Shown piece after piece: positions 8,504 to 15,984 of a DNA stretch of 64,000 nucleotides. Position numbers and translations under genes: made by a program. Below the pieces are notes generated by a model. That model worked only from the letters and a program-made list of their open reading frames with translations, was not told the DNA's origin and ran no database searches. This DNA is from Sporosarcina sp. (GTDB taxonomy: Bacteria > Bacillota > Bacilli > Bacillales_A > Planococcaceae): positions 42,730 to 106,729 of the forward strand of contig JAPFCR010000048.1 in the NCBI GenBank assembly GCA_026169375.1. Reading direction: 5' to 3'. Position 1 is the first letter of the stretch; each line of letters begins with the position of its first letter.

Positions 8504-9493
8504 ATGGCGAATCATGAAATTCAAGAACCAAACCAGTTTAGCGATGAAATAAGAAAATTAAAAACATCTCATCCAGCACACGCAGATACGTTCAATCCAC
8601 TTTTCGAGAAGTTAGTTAATAATGATGTGTTTTTGAAATCATTAACTGAACGACTAATTCAAGAACATACCCATAGCGGAGAGAACGGAGAAGGCTCGAA
8701 AATCTCTCTGGATAATATTGACGTTCCGGCGGCGTTAGGTAATATTTTGACGGAAAAAGAATTGGCCGAACACAGCAATGAGCGAAATCCACACGGCACG
8801 AGATATAGTGATGTTGGGGCAGCAAGCGAGCAAGATCTTACGACGCATTCGGCGGAAAAAGCGTCAACAACTAAACTCGGTCACATAATGGTTGGCGCTG
8901 GATTATCTATTACGGCAGATGGGAAACTAAGTGCTAAGGTTCAAGCAAGTCCTATTCCTAGTGGCTTAATATCCATGTGGAGCGGAGCAATTAATACAAT
9001 TCCCTCAGATTGGGTATTGTGCGATGGTGCGAATGATACGCCAAATCTAACTGATCGTTTTATTGTTGGTGCGGGCGGAAAATATAGCATAGGGGATACT
9101 GGCGGTGCGGATTCCGTGACGCTTACGACTGCTCAATTGCCGAGTCATGGTCATGGAAGCGGAACATTGAGTGCGGCAAGTGCAGGTAGTCATAGCCATG
9201 GTAGTGGTACGTTGGCAACTAATACTACCGGAAGCCACAATCACACTGTAACAGATTACTACTTTTCTACCACTTCCAGCTTTATCTTGGCTGGTGGCTC
9301 AGATTATAGTTCAGCTGTAACAACTAGAACAACTTCATCTGAAGGCTCACACAGTCATTCGATCATCGGTTCCACTGCATCCGGTGGCGCGCACACTCAT
9401 ACAATTACCGGCTCAACAGCGACAGCCGGAAGTGGACAATCACACGAAAACAGACCACCATATTATGCACTTGCGTATATCATGAAATTATAA
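8504..9493 (+). CDS. Tail fibre protein with collar domain and His-rich tip
   Basis: 329 residues. The first 150 residues are helical and hydrophilic with a THSGENGEG segment. Residues about 155-210 form a phage tail collar domain (GLISMWSGAI, WVLCDG, NLTDRFIVGAGG). The C-terminus is rich in Gly, Ser, Thr and His, with regularly spaced H-x-H pairs (SHGHG, SHSHG, SHNHT, SHSHS, AHTHT), like metal-binding tips of T4 short fibres. The start at 8504 has AAGGAGAAT upstream; an in-frame ATG at 8444 lies within the previous gene and lacks a site. Probably the receptor-binding protein. Confidence 0.85.
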   Translation: MANHEIQEPNQFSDEIRKLKTSHPAHADTFNPLFEKLVNNDVFLKSLTERLIQEHTHSGENGEGSKISLDNIDVPAALGNILTEKELAEHSNERNPHGTRYSDVGAASEQDLTTHSAEKASTTKLGHIMVGAGLSITADGKLSAKVQASPIPSGLISMWSGAINTIPSDWVLCDGANDTPNLTDRFIVGAGGKYSIGDTGGADSVTLTTAQLPSHGHGSGTLSAASAGSHSHGSGTLATNTTGSHNHTVTDYYFSTTSSFILAGGSDYSSAVTTRTTSSEGSHSHSIIGSTASGGAHTHTITGSTATAGSGQSHENRPPYYALAYIMKL

Positions 9494-9508
9494 AGAGGTG
9501 AATATTGA

Positions 9509-9898
9509 ATGGGTATAATTACAGATGTTTTATTTTTATCATTAGAATTTGACTTTGAAGAAGAAGGAGCAATCCGTTCAGAAGTTTTTTTAGAAATAGA
9601 AAAAGACGGTGAAAAATCACGTGTGCAACACAAAGTCCAACTGCAAGATGTGAGTTTCGGAGATTTTTTAGGTGAAGAGAAAATTGCTGAATTGTCTAAT
9701 CCAGCAAACAATTTCAGCAGTTACATTCAAAGTCTCAGGAAGTTAATTACCTTGAAAGTCGCGAGCGATTTAAACCTTAAAGTCGCTGACGGCGAATATA
9801 AGGAAATTAAACCTACTCGTTTGAAAGTCGAGGTATTAGAAGCGTCACAAGCTGAGCAAGATGACTTACTTATGGATATTATGATGGGGAGGCTATAA
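9509..9898 (+). CDS. Unrecognised phage protein, possible tail accessory
   Basis: 129 residues, acidic, without membrane segments. I do not recognise the family. It sits between the tail fibre and the XkdX-like gene, the place occupied by tail fibre assembly or XkdW-like proteins in PBSX relatives. AGAGGTGA precedes the ATG and the TAA is followed two bases later by the next ATG. A role in fibre assembly is a guess from position only. Confidence 0.6.
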   Translation: MGIITDVLFLSLEFDFEEEGAIRSEVFLEIEKDGEKSRVQHKVQLQDVSFGDFLGEEKIAELSNPANNFSSYIQSLRKLITLKVASDLNLKVADGEYKEIKPTRLKVEVLEASQAEQDDLLMDIMMGRL

Positions 9899-9900
9899 CA

Positions 9901-10041
9901 ATGAGCGCTATATTTAATTTGTTTATGAGACAATGGTTGCGTGGCGATGCTCATTGCAGTATAGAGGATCTCGACGAAGCTGTCGAAAAGAAATTACTTA
10001 CAGCGGAGCAGGCTGAACAAATCAAAAACATGGCACGTTGA
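9901..10041 (+). CDS. XkdX family protein
   Basis: 46 residues starting MSAIFNLFMRQWLRG. It has the XkdX pattern: an aromatic N-terminal segment, then an acidic DLDEAVEKKLLTAEQAEQI helix. XkdX-type proteins close the tail operon of PBSX-like phages and their function is unknown. A GGGGAGG site lies 8 bases before the ATG. A hairpin follows within a few bases of the stop. Confidence 0.75.
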   Translation: MSAIFNLFMRQWLRGDAHCSIEDLDEAVEKKLLTAEQAEQIKNMAR

Positions 10042-10042
10042 T

Positions 10043-10066
10043 GACGCTGAATAAGCGTTATTTTTA
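10043..10066 (+). terminator. Terminator after the tail operon
   Basis: The stem ACGCT / AGCGT closes a five-base loop and is followed by TATTTTTAT. It directly follows the XkdX-like gene and is the first terminator-like signal in the + strand tail operon. Confidence 0.6.
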
Positions 10067-10116
10067 TGGTCTAAATACCCTTCTTGGCGTATGATTGGGG
10101 CGAGGAGTTGAATGTA

Positions 10117-10359
10117 TTGAAACGCGAAAGAAGACAAGCCTTTTTGGAGGCAGTTTATGAATTTTTTGAGTATGAGAATAAAAGAGTATTAAAATTAGTG
10201 AAGAGAAATAGATTGGCGGACTATAAGGAAGAATTAGAACACATAAGATATTGGCAAATGAAGGGTTATATACGGGTTGTACCGGACTCGCATAAGATTG
10301 ATGAAATTAAGGTCAGTGGTACTCCGCTCGGAAGAAAGTTTATTAAGGAAAACCAATAA
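10117..10359 (+). CDS. Small phage protein, possibly winged-helix (YjcQ-like)
   Basis: 80 residues if started at the TTG at 10117, which has GCGAGGAG 9 bases upstream; an earlier in-frame TTG at 10084 has no site. The first half is strongly basic and helical. The end (YWQMKGYIR, SGTPLGRKFIKEN) has the cadence of small winged-helix phage proteins such as YjcQ. The family call is weak. It stands alone between the tail terminator and the small RNA. Confidence 0.5.
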   Translation: MKRERRQAFLEAVYEFFEYENKRVLKLVKRNRLADYKEELEHIRYWQMKGYIRVVPDSHKIDEIKVSGTPLGRKFIKENQ

Positions 10360-10466
10360 AATCTCACTACTTTTTCATTTTTTGTGACGTATTCGGACGC
10401 TAATGCGTCGTAAAGAAAAATGCATTTTGTGTATTTCTAAACAATGAGAATATTCGTTCTCTTTTC

Positions 10467-10495
10467 TTGAATTGTGTTTTGTAGTAAGATAAAAT
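10467..10495 (+). promoter_or_regulatory. Sigma-A-type promoter of the small RNA
   Basis: TTGAAT at 10467-10472 and TAAAAT at 10490-10495 are separated by 17 bases. Transcription would begin around 10500, at or just inside the 5' arm of the structured element. Confidence 0.65.
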
Positions 10496-10560
10496 AGAAG
10501 CAGGTAGGAAGGGGTAGCTCCCCGACCGCAACGCACCCAGGAGTGCACCTGCTTCTTTTT
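10496..10560 (+). ncRNA. Predicted small structured RNA in the prophage
   Basis: A perfect 10-base-pair stem (AGAAGCAGGT at 10496-10505 with ACCTGCTTCT at 10547-10556) encloses two hairpins: GGGG/CCCC around TAGCT (10511-10523) and GCAC/GTGC (10533-10546). Together these form a three-way junction. A T run follows the closing stem, so the stem also ends transcription. A consensus-like promoter lies immediately upstream and no open frame fits. It could be a phage regulatory RNA, or a structured leader and terminator ahead of the recombinase gene. No known RNA family was assigned. Confidence 0.6.
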
Positions 10561-10616
10561 ATTTTGAGCAGAGTGTTATTCCTAAAGCGAAATACATCCT
10601 TCCTGGAGGAATGAAA

Positions 10617-11609
10617 GTGAATACACACACAGCGGGAGAATTGTTAATTTCGGAAGTTGTGCACTATATTTCTGGGTTAGTGCCAATCAATGTTGAAGAG
10701 ACAAGGAGTGAAATGTCGTCAATCATTGCACGCTACCATGTGAAAATGGTTGAAAGTGACGAAGTTCACCCTGATTTAACGGAAAAGATTCAACTCTACC
10801 TATCTACAAAGAAGTTAGAGGGGTTAAGTGCTACAACCCTTCAAAATTATGAAAGAGACTTAAATATATTTGCAGATGACGTTAAAAAGCGTTCAGAAGA
10901 TATTAATTCAGCAGATATACGAGTCTATTTAGCAAAGTTTCAACACTTGAAAATGAGTTCAATAAGCACAAAACTTTCGGTTCTGAAATCGTTTTTTGGA
11001 TGGTTAACCAATGAGGAAATGCTACTTCGTGATCCAACGGCAAAGTTGAGACCACCGAAACAAGAGAAGCGCATACCAAAGGCGCTGACGATAGAAGAGC
11101 TTGAAATGCTTCGTGAAGGCTGTCAGTCAAACAGGCAAAGAGCATTAATTGAAGTGCTGTATGCCACTGGTTGCCGATTGAGTGAGGTGCACGGGTTAAA
11201 TGTAAGTGATGTAGACCATCAATCTATGTCGGCTAGGGTAATCGGTAAAGGTAACAAAGAACGTGTCGTTTACTTTTCATTTCGGGCGATGTACCATTTG
11301 AAAAAATACATTAATAGTCGAACGGATGATGATTCAGCGCTTTTCGTAACCGAAAGGAAGCCTTACAGAAGAGTGTCAAAGAGAGCTATTCAGCGTGAAG
11401 TGTCAAAGATAGCGGAACAAGGTGGCGTGAAACACGTAAGCCCACACGCTTTAAGGCATACATTCGCTACATTGACGTTAAACAACGGAGCAGAGCTTGC
11501 AGCAGTACAGGCTTTACTCGGACACGAGTCGCCTGAAACTACAATGGTCTATGCGCAATTAACAGAAGATAAAAAGCATGAAGCTTATAAAAGATATTTG
11601 GTTCAATAA
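10617..11609 (+). CDS. Tyrosine recombinase, XerC/D-like
   Basis: About 330 residues. There is a SAM-like core-binding domain (residues about 55-140) and a catalytic domain with Arg in ATGCRLSEVHGL, the HALRHTFA box, a GHESPETTMVYAQL segment with the last His, and the Tyr nucleophile in VYAQL. GTG at 10617 has GGAGG seven bases upstream; ATG at 10611 is too close to that site. It lies between tail and lysis genes instead of at a prophage end, so it may resolve multimers or act late instead of (or besides) integrating the phage. Confidence 0.88.
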   Translation: MNTHTAGELLISEVVHYISGLVPINVEETRSEMSSIIARYHVKMVESDEVHPDLTEKIQLYLSTKKLEGLSATTLQNYERDLNIFADDVKKRSEDINSADIRVYLAKFQHLKMSSISTKLSVLKSFFGWLTNEEMLLRDPTAKLRPPKQEKRIPKALTIEELEMLREGCQSNRQRALIEVLYATGCRLSEVHGLNVSDVDHQSMSARVIGKGNKERVVYFSFRAMYHLKKYINSRTDDDSALFVTERKPYRRVSKRAIQREVSKIAEQGGVKHVSPHALRHTFATLTLNNGAELAAVQALLGHESPETTMVYAQLTEDKKHEAYKRYLVQ

Positions 11610-11610
11610 G

Positions 11611-11637
11611 AGGACGCCTTTATGGCGTTCTTTTTTA
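11611..11637 (+). terminator. Terminator after the recombinase gene
   Basis: A GGACGCC / GGCGTTC stem with a TTTAT loop is followed by a run of T residues, directly after the recombinase stop codon. Confidence 0.85.
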
Positions 11638-11684
11638 TATGTAAAATTTTAGGGGGCGTGAGGTGAGAAATGGAGGAGAAATCA

Positions 11685-12008
11685 ATGGAAAGTATCGTGC
11701 AAGACCACGAACAAAGGATTCTCGAACTCGAAAAAAACTACAACGAAGTAAAAAAAGAGATAACCGTTGTACAAACCTCGCAAGCAAAAATCGAGAATAT
11801 GATTTACAAGCAAAATACTGAGCAAAGGGAATTAATTAACAAACATCAAAAAGAACAATCGAAAATGTTTAATGTGTTGCTTGAGCATACTTTAGGCATC
11901 AAGAAAGTGGATGCTAAGGAAAAGTGGAAACTCGCGGGTGTTTTAGTGGGGAGTGGTGGTCTTTTATACGCTATCTTCGAATTTTTACAAAGAATATTAG
12001 GAGGATAA
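11685..12008 (+). CDS. XhlA-like hemolysin/holin-associated protein
   Basis: 107 residues from the ATG at 11685, which has GGAGGAG six bases upstream. An ATG five codons earlier (11670) is the alternative start. Residues 1-75 are a long charged coiled coil, and residues about 84-104 are a single transmembrane helix (LAGVLVGSGGLLYAIFEFL). That is the XhlA layout. In PBSX, XhlA works with the holin XhlB in lysis. It is the first gene of the lysis cassette and ends 6 bases before the holin gene. Confidence 0.85.
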   Translation: MESIVQDHEQRILELEKNYNEVKKEITVVQTSQAKIENMIYKQNTEQRELINKHQKEQSKMFNVLLEHTLGIKKVDAKEKWKLAGVLVGSGGLLYAIFEFLQRILGG

Positions 12009-12014
12009 TAAAAC

Positions 12015-12305
12015 ATGAAAATCAACTGGAAAGCAAGATTCAAAAACCCGCATTTTATCGCCCAGTTAATACTGGCAATTGGAGCACCAATTTTAGCTTA
12101 CATGGGGTTAACAGCACAAGACTTGACGAGTTGGGGTGCGGTCTTTAAATTGGTTCAAGAGGCGCTATCAAACCCGTATGTACTTGGATTGGTTGTAGTA
12201 AGTATTTACAATGCCTTGCTAGATCCGACTGTTAAAGGGATTTCAGATAGCCGCAAAGCTCTGACTTACGACAGACCACGTGATGATAAGAGATTCATTG
12301 AGTGA
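12015..12305 (+). CDS. Phage holin, phi LC3 family
   Basis: 96 residues. The opening MKINWKARFKNPHF, two membrane segments (about residues 17-32 and 51-68) and the end NALLDPTVKGISDSRKAL are the hallmarks of phi LC3-type holins, which permeabilise the membrane so the endolysin can reach the wall. It lies between the XhlA-like gene and the endolysin, as expected. Confidence 0.92.
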   Translation: MKINWKARFKNPHFIAQLILAIGAPILAYMGLTAQDLTSWGAVFKLVQEALSNPYVLGLVVVSIYNALLDPTVKGISDSRKALTYDRPRDDKRFIE

Positions 12306-12330
12306 CGATTAATTTCGTTGCTCTTTTTTT
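12300..12330 (+). terminator. Attenuating terminator between holin and endolysin
   Basis: A nine-pair stem (GAGTGACGA with TCGTTGCTC, two G-U pairs) around ATTAAT is followed by seven T residues. It overlaps the end of the holin gene, so it may lower endolysin expression relative to the holin. Confidence 0.65.
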
Positions 12331-12353
12331 ATATTCAAAAGGAGGGTTAAATA

Positions 12354-13280
12354 TTGGTAGCAATTAAACAACAACTAGTTAAACGCACCAATCGTATTTC
12401 GTCGGGTAAAAACTTAGTTAACTATATCACCATCCACGAAACAGCTAATACTGTACCTGGAGCAAACGCACAATCACATGCTAATCTGCAATCAAATGGC
12501 AATCCAAGACAAGCGTCGTGGCATTACCAAATAGATGATAAGCAAATTATCCAGTCTTATCCCGATAAAGCTAGATGTTGGCACGCGGGCGGAAACGGTA
12601 ACTATCAATCTATCGGCATTGAGATTTGTGTAAATGCAGACGGTGATTTTGCTAAAGCGATTGAAAATGCAGTTAAATTAGTAAAAATCTTAATGGCGCG
12701 CTACAACTTAAATGATACTCGTGTCGTCCAGCATAACTTTTGGACGGGTAAAGACTGTCCGCGCTTTTTACGTAATGGATCTAAAGGGATTAACTGGACT
12801 CAGTTTAAAGCTAACTTAAACGGCACAGGTAGCACAGCAAGCAATTATCTTGTGCTTAAATACGGTGATGTGGGTGATAGGGTTAAACTTTACCAAGACA
12901 AGTTAAAACGTGCTGGATATCAAATTGATGTAGATGGCTCATTTGGTCCAGCAATGTTATCAGTAGTTAAACAGTTTCAAGCTGATAACAATTTAACCAT
13001 TGACGGTTACTTGGGACCAGACACGCAAAAAACACTTAACGCGATTTTGATTGCGCAAAGAAAAAATCCACAACCAAAGGAGGAACCAAAATTGTATAAA
13101 CCATCAGCGAAAGCGATTTTAAACCCCACTGCAAAAGTATTGCGAAGGCTAGAAAATAAAAGCGAAGACCCACTCGATCCAAAATGGCGCAAGCAGTTGC
13201 TAGCGGGCGATTTAACAGAGTCAGATGCAATTGGATTGATTTATGTGGCGATTGATAGAGGGCAGATTGTGGGTAAATAA
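12354..13280 (+). CDS. Endolysin, N-acetylmuramoyl-L-alanine amidase
   Basis: 308 residues. Residues about 10-157 form an Amidase_2 domain with zinc ligands expected in TIHETAN, VVQHNFW and KDCPRFL. Residues about 164-228 are a PG_binding_1 domain (YGDVGDRVKLYQDKLKRAGY, DGSFGPAML). The last 60 residues form a small extra domain (about 255-308) that may be a second wall-binding module. The start is TTG with AAAGGAGGG seven bases upstream. It has no signal peptide, consistent with holin-dependent release. Confidence 0.93.
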   Translation: MVAIKQQLVKRTNRISSGKNLVNYITIHETANTVPGANAQSHANLQSNGNPRQASWHYQIDDKQIIQSYPDKARCWHAGGNGNYQSIGIEICVNADGDFAKAIENAVKLVKILMARYNLNDTRVVQHNFWTGKDCPRFLRNGSKGINWTQFKANLNGTGSTASNYLVLKYGDVGDRVKLYQDKLKRAGYQIDVDGSFGPAMLSVVKQFQADNNLTIDGYLGPDTQKTLNAILIAQRKNPQPKEEPKLYKPSAKAILNPTAKVLRRLENKSEDPLDPKWRKQLLAGDLTESDAIGLIYVAIDRGQIVGK

Positions 13281-13283
13281 CAT

Positions 13284-13320
13284 TAAAAAGCGACTATCCA
13301 TGTGGACGGTCGCTTTTTTT
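13284..13320 (+). terminator. Terminator after the lysis cassette
   Basis: AAAAAGCGAC and GTCGCTTTTTT form a perfect stem around a 14-base loop, ending in a long T run, right after the endolysin stop. Confidence 0.93.
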
Positions 13321-13365
13321 GTTGTAATGAGATAATCACTACAGTATCGTAAATAATTAAATTTC

Positions 13366-13391
13366 AATCCACAACGCCGGAGCGTTGGATT
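13366..13391. other. Hairpin between convergent phage operons
   Basis: AATCC and AACGC pair with GGATT and GCGTT around a CGGA loop, with a two-base bulge. It lies just past the end of the - strand operon. It has no clear T run, so it may be a weak terminator or mRNA-end stabiliser. Confidence 0.4.
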
Positions 13392-13401
13392 TAAATATAA
13401 A

Positions 13402-14049
13402 TCAATTAACTCGATTTGTCAAATTATTTAACTGTTTCAATTTTGTGTAGTAATAAGACTCCACTTCGTCGATGTGGTAAAAGTATTCACTTTCATCGAC
13501 CAAACCAAATCCATCTCCTCGACTAACGACTTTGTAAGCTTTACCAACTTGGAAATTAGTTTTATTCAAGAGGCAACCAAAGGTTTTAGCGTTGCGCGAT
13601 TCGATTTTAATTTGACTACCGATAGATAGTAAATCTAAATTGGTTAATTTGGAGTTTTCCTTTACCACTATAAACGGTTTTTTTGTTATTTTCAAAGCCC
13701 TTTCGTAAAGTTTGTTAAACTCTTCTAGTTCGTTTTTAAGTTCTGCATCACGTTTGTAGATGTCGTACATTTCCTCTATCCAGTCGACCGTCCAATCAAA
13801 ATGTATCATTCCTACTATTTTATATTCATCTAGTTTGCTTTCGAATGCCGCCATCTCTTCGATAGCTGCGGGAATGTCTAAGACGCGCACTTCATTTTCA
13901 AAACGCAAGACTTCCGATTTCGTAAAAATGATTTCCATCATTTCTTTTTTGCCTTCGTATTTTTCCACGCTCCCGATCATCGCATTATCTTTAATTCTGA
14001 ATTCCTTTTTAAAGTCAGCAATTAGTTTATTTTTAGTTTCTTTATTCAT
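13402..14049 (-). CDS. Unrecognised phage accessory protein
   Basis: 215 residues, mixed charge, no membrane segment, and no family recognised. The middle is helical (residues about 80-120), and the C-terminal 60 residues include GKAYKVVSRGDGFGLVDESEYFYHIDEVESYY, suggestive of a small beta-barrel. The ATG at 14049 has AAGGATG upstream; an ATG three codons earlier overlaps that site. It is the last gene of a four-gene - strand operon, starting just past the preceding stop. Confidence 0.6.
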   Translation of the reverse strand: MNKETKNKLIADFKKEFRIKDNAMIGSVEKYEGKKEMMEIIFTKSEVLRFENEVRVLDIPAAIEEMAAFESKLDEYKIVGMIHFDWTVDWIEEMYDIYKRDAELKNELEEFNKLYERALKITKKPFIVVKENSKLTNLDLLSIGSQIKIESRNAKTFGCLLNKTNFQVGKAYKVVSRGDGFGLVDESEYFYHIDEVESYYYTKLKQLNNLTNRVN

Positions 14050-14050
14050 T

Positions 14051-14710
14051 TCAATCATCCTTTTCGATTTTATTTTTATAATAATTATCCTTAAAGTACT
14101 CTTGACATTTAGTACAATAAGATGTGCTGCTTTCCGTCATTTTACCTCCGCATTGTGGGCAAAGACCGAGTTCATAACGCTCTTTAGTACGCTTCTTTTT
14201 ATTATCCCTCCATCGGCATTGATCACTGCAATATATTTGTTGATATGATTTTGGTGTAAATTCCTCGCCGCAATCATCTGCCGCGCACTTTCGACGAGTG
14301 TTTGCAATGTGCATTGATTTTCCACCACCTTTTCGACAACGACCACAAGACTTGGTATATCCTCGCGTCAGGTTACTGGTAAATACCACTGATGTATTAC
14401 CGCAATCACATTTACACAGCCACTTAGATGGATTATTTTTATAACCCTTTTCGGTTCTTTTGATGACTGTTAAGCTGCCAAATCTTTCGCCAATGTGTTT
14501 TGTAGAGTGTTTATTGGTAACTCTTTCCCTTTGCAAGCATCCACATGATTGAGTTTTTCCGTGTTTAAGATTAGACATATAAACTTCTACTTCGTTCTCA
14601 CAGTCACACTTACACAACCAATACCGTGCATATCCTCTACGTTCAGCTTCTATTAAAATGGTCAGGCGACCGAAACGATATCCTGTTAAATCAAGAGTTT
14701 TTTCATTCAT
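14051..14710 (-). CDS. Multi-zinc-ribbon phage DNA-binding protein
   Basis: 219 residues. Two tandem copies of a roughly 60-residue module (LTGYRFGRLTIL ... WLCKCDCENE ... SCGCLQ; GERFGSLTVIK ... WLCKCDCGNT ... SCGRCR) are of the kind found beside AP2/HNH domains in phage homing proteins. Two more Cys clusters follow (CAADDCGEEF ... YCSDQCRW and CPQCGGK ... YCTKCQEYF). No HNH nuclease motif is seen. A DNA-binding role is inferred. The start overlaps the previous stop (ATGAATGA); an ATG nine codons earlier has no ribosome binding site. Confidence 0.7.
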   Translation of the reverse strand: MNEKTLDLTGYRFGRLTILIEAERRGYARYWLCKCDCENEVEVYMSNLKHGKTQSCGCLQRERVTNKHSTKHIGERFGSLTVIKRTEKGYKNNPSKWLCKCDCGNTSVVFTSNLTRGYTKSCGRCRKGGGKSMHIANTRRKCAADDCGEEFTPKSYQQIYCSDQCRWRDNKKKRTKERYELGLCPQCGGKMTESSTSYCTKCQEYFKDNYYKNKIEKDD

Positions 14711-15203
14711 TTTGCACCCAGTTAATTTTTCCGCCATCTACACGATAAGCGACAATTTTATCGTAATTAAAACGGTCAGCGTATTCGTTGTAGACCATTT
14801 CTTCAATTTCTAGTTCATCCGTCTCGCCGTCATAAATTTTTTGACGGACTTCCTGGACAAAATCATGTTCCGAGAAAAACACTTCTAAACCTTCATGACC
14901 TTCTATTCCGTGGGCGATCCACTCACTGGATGGGCTGCCGTCGTAATCAATTTTAAGAAAATCGGGGTCTGTGGTTGTTAATTCAACTTTCCCACTTTCA
15001 ATTTCCATGATAATATCTTCGATATTACCTATTGTATCTAAGTAATATTCGTTTAATTTTTCAATCGTTGAAAACTTAACGTTTCCTATTTCTGTTTTAC
15101 CGCTAAATATACGATAAACAGTATTTCTTGGTAGTCCAGCATCAACGGCGACTGTATGCGCCGTGATACCAGAGTTAATAAGAATCTCGATGTTTTCCCT
15201 CAC
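14703..15203 (-). CDS. Helix-turn-helix protein with C-terminal domain, possible operon repressor
   Basis: 166 residues. The first 55 residues read as an Xre/lambda-like helix-turn-helix (SGITAHTVAVDAGLPRNTVYRIFSGKTEIGN is the helical core). The rest is acidic and unrecognised. The start is GTG overlapping the preceding TGA, with AGGATG eight bases upstream. As the only DNA-binding protein of Xre type in the operon, it is the best candidate to bind the two palindromes at the operon promoter; that link is inferred. Confidence 0.65.
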   Translation of the reverse strand: MRENIEILINSGITAHTVAVDAGLPRNTVYRIFSGKTEIGNVKFSTIEKLNEYYLDTIGNIEDIIMEIESGKVELTTTDPDFLKIDYDGSPSSEWIAHGIEGHEGLEVFFSEHDFVQEVRQKIYDGETDELEIEEMVYNEYADRFNYDKIVAYRVDGGKINWVQNE

Positions 15204-15781
15204 TGGTTTTCACATCCTAGTGTTTTAAAGGCTTGGTTGTATTGTTCTTTACTTATTACATTCGGGATATAACCTTCGCCATCTTCATTGACTACTTTAT
15301 TGTAGTTTTTTCGCCACTCCCTAATTTCACTTTTTGTCATTAGCTTATCCGCACCTTGTCTCTCAGCGATTTTTACAATTTCTTTAGCTGCTTCTATTTC
15401 GTTAGCTTTTTCAACTATTTCTTCGTCAGTTCCATCTTTTAACTGGACGATGATTTCTCTTTCCATTTCTTCGATTAGCTGGTTGATTGTGTCGGCAGTT
15501 TCTCTGCCTTCGCAAATTGCAACACCCTTGATCTGACTGTAAGTTTTGCCAGTGTCTAAACCATGTTTTTCGTATGTTCTGTCGTAAATTTCATTGTACT
15601 CGATTGGTGAGATATGTCTTGCTTTTCCAACAACTTCTCCATTGTGGACGATTTCGATTTTCTTTGTGATTACTACTTCGCCACCTTCCACAAATTGCGA
15701 AAACGTCTTATTTATAAAAGTTCCCTCTACCGTTACTCTTGCGATTGCTTTGCCAAATACTACCTCTTTGATTAATTCCAT
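15200..15781 (-). CDS. Unrecognised phage protein, first gene of accessory operon
   Basis: 193 residues from the ATG at 15781. The AAAGGAG site sits nine bases before this ATG, but it abuts the earlier ATG at 15790, which is therefore less likely. The N-terminal 80 residues are beta-rich and the middle is a charged helix (about residues 103-140). No family was recognised. Translation is coupled to the next gene by a four-base overlap. Confidence 0.6.
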   Translation of the reverse strand: MELIKEVVFGKAIARVTVEGTFINKTFSQFVEGGEVVITKKIEIVHNGEVVGKARHISPIEYNEIYDRTYEKHGLDTGKTYSQIKGVAICEGRETADTINQLIEEMEREIIVQLKDGTDEEIVEKANEIEAAKEIVKIAERQGADKLMTKSEIREWRKNYNKVVNEDGEGYIPNVISKEQYNQAFKTLGCENQ

Positions 15782-15803
15782 TTCATCCATCTCCTTTTTG
15801 TTA

Positions 15804-15819
15804 GTACCACCTGCGGTAC
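15804..15819. promoter_or_regulatory. Operator palindrome, gene-proximal
   Basis: GTACCACCTGCGGTAC has GTACC/GGTAC arms. It lies downstream of the -10 box in the leader. Its centre is 39 bases from that of the second palindrome, close to four helical turns. Confidence 0.7.
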
Positions 15820-15834
15820 GTCTTATTGATTACA

Positions 15835-15863
15835 ACTATACAGTACCATTTATGGTACGTCAA
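15835..15863 (-). promoter_or_regulatory. Promoter of the four-gene accessory operon
   Basis: On the - strand TTGACG (15863-15858) and TATAGT (15840-15835) are 17 bases apart. One operator palindrome fills the spacer. Confidence 0.75.
15843..15858. promoter_or_regulatory. Operator palindrome in the promoter spacer
   Basis: GTACCATTTATGGTAC has seven-base arms (GTACCAT/ATGGTAC) around a two-base centre and lies between the -35 and -10 boxes. Binding here would block RNA polymerase. Confidence 0.75.
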
Positions 15864-15984
15864 CACTTTTAATTAAATTAATTCATCTTTTTTATATTTA
15901 CTTTAACAAACGCTGATTTAACGCGGTTTTCATCTATAATTATTTTAAATTTATTTTAAACATTTCGTTATTTTCGGGATGAGT

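Noticed and set aside
10437..10628. 63-codon - strand frame
   Set aside because: Overlaps the predicted RNA and its promoter, has no ribosome binding site and no protein-like composition.
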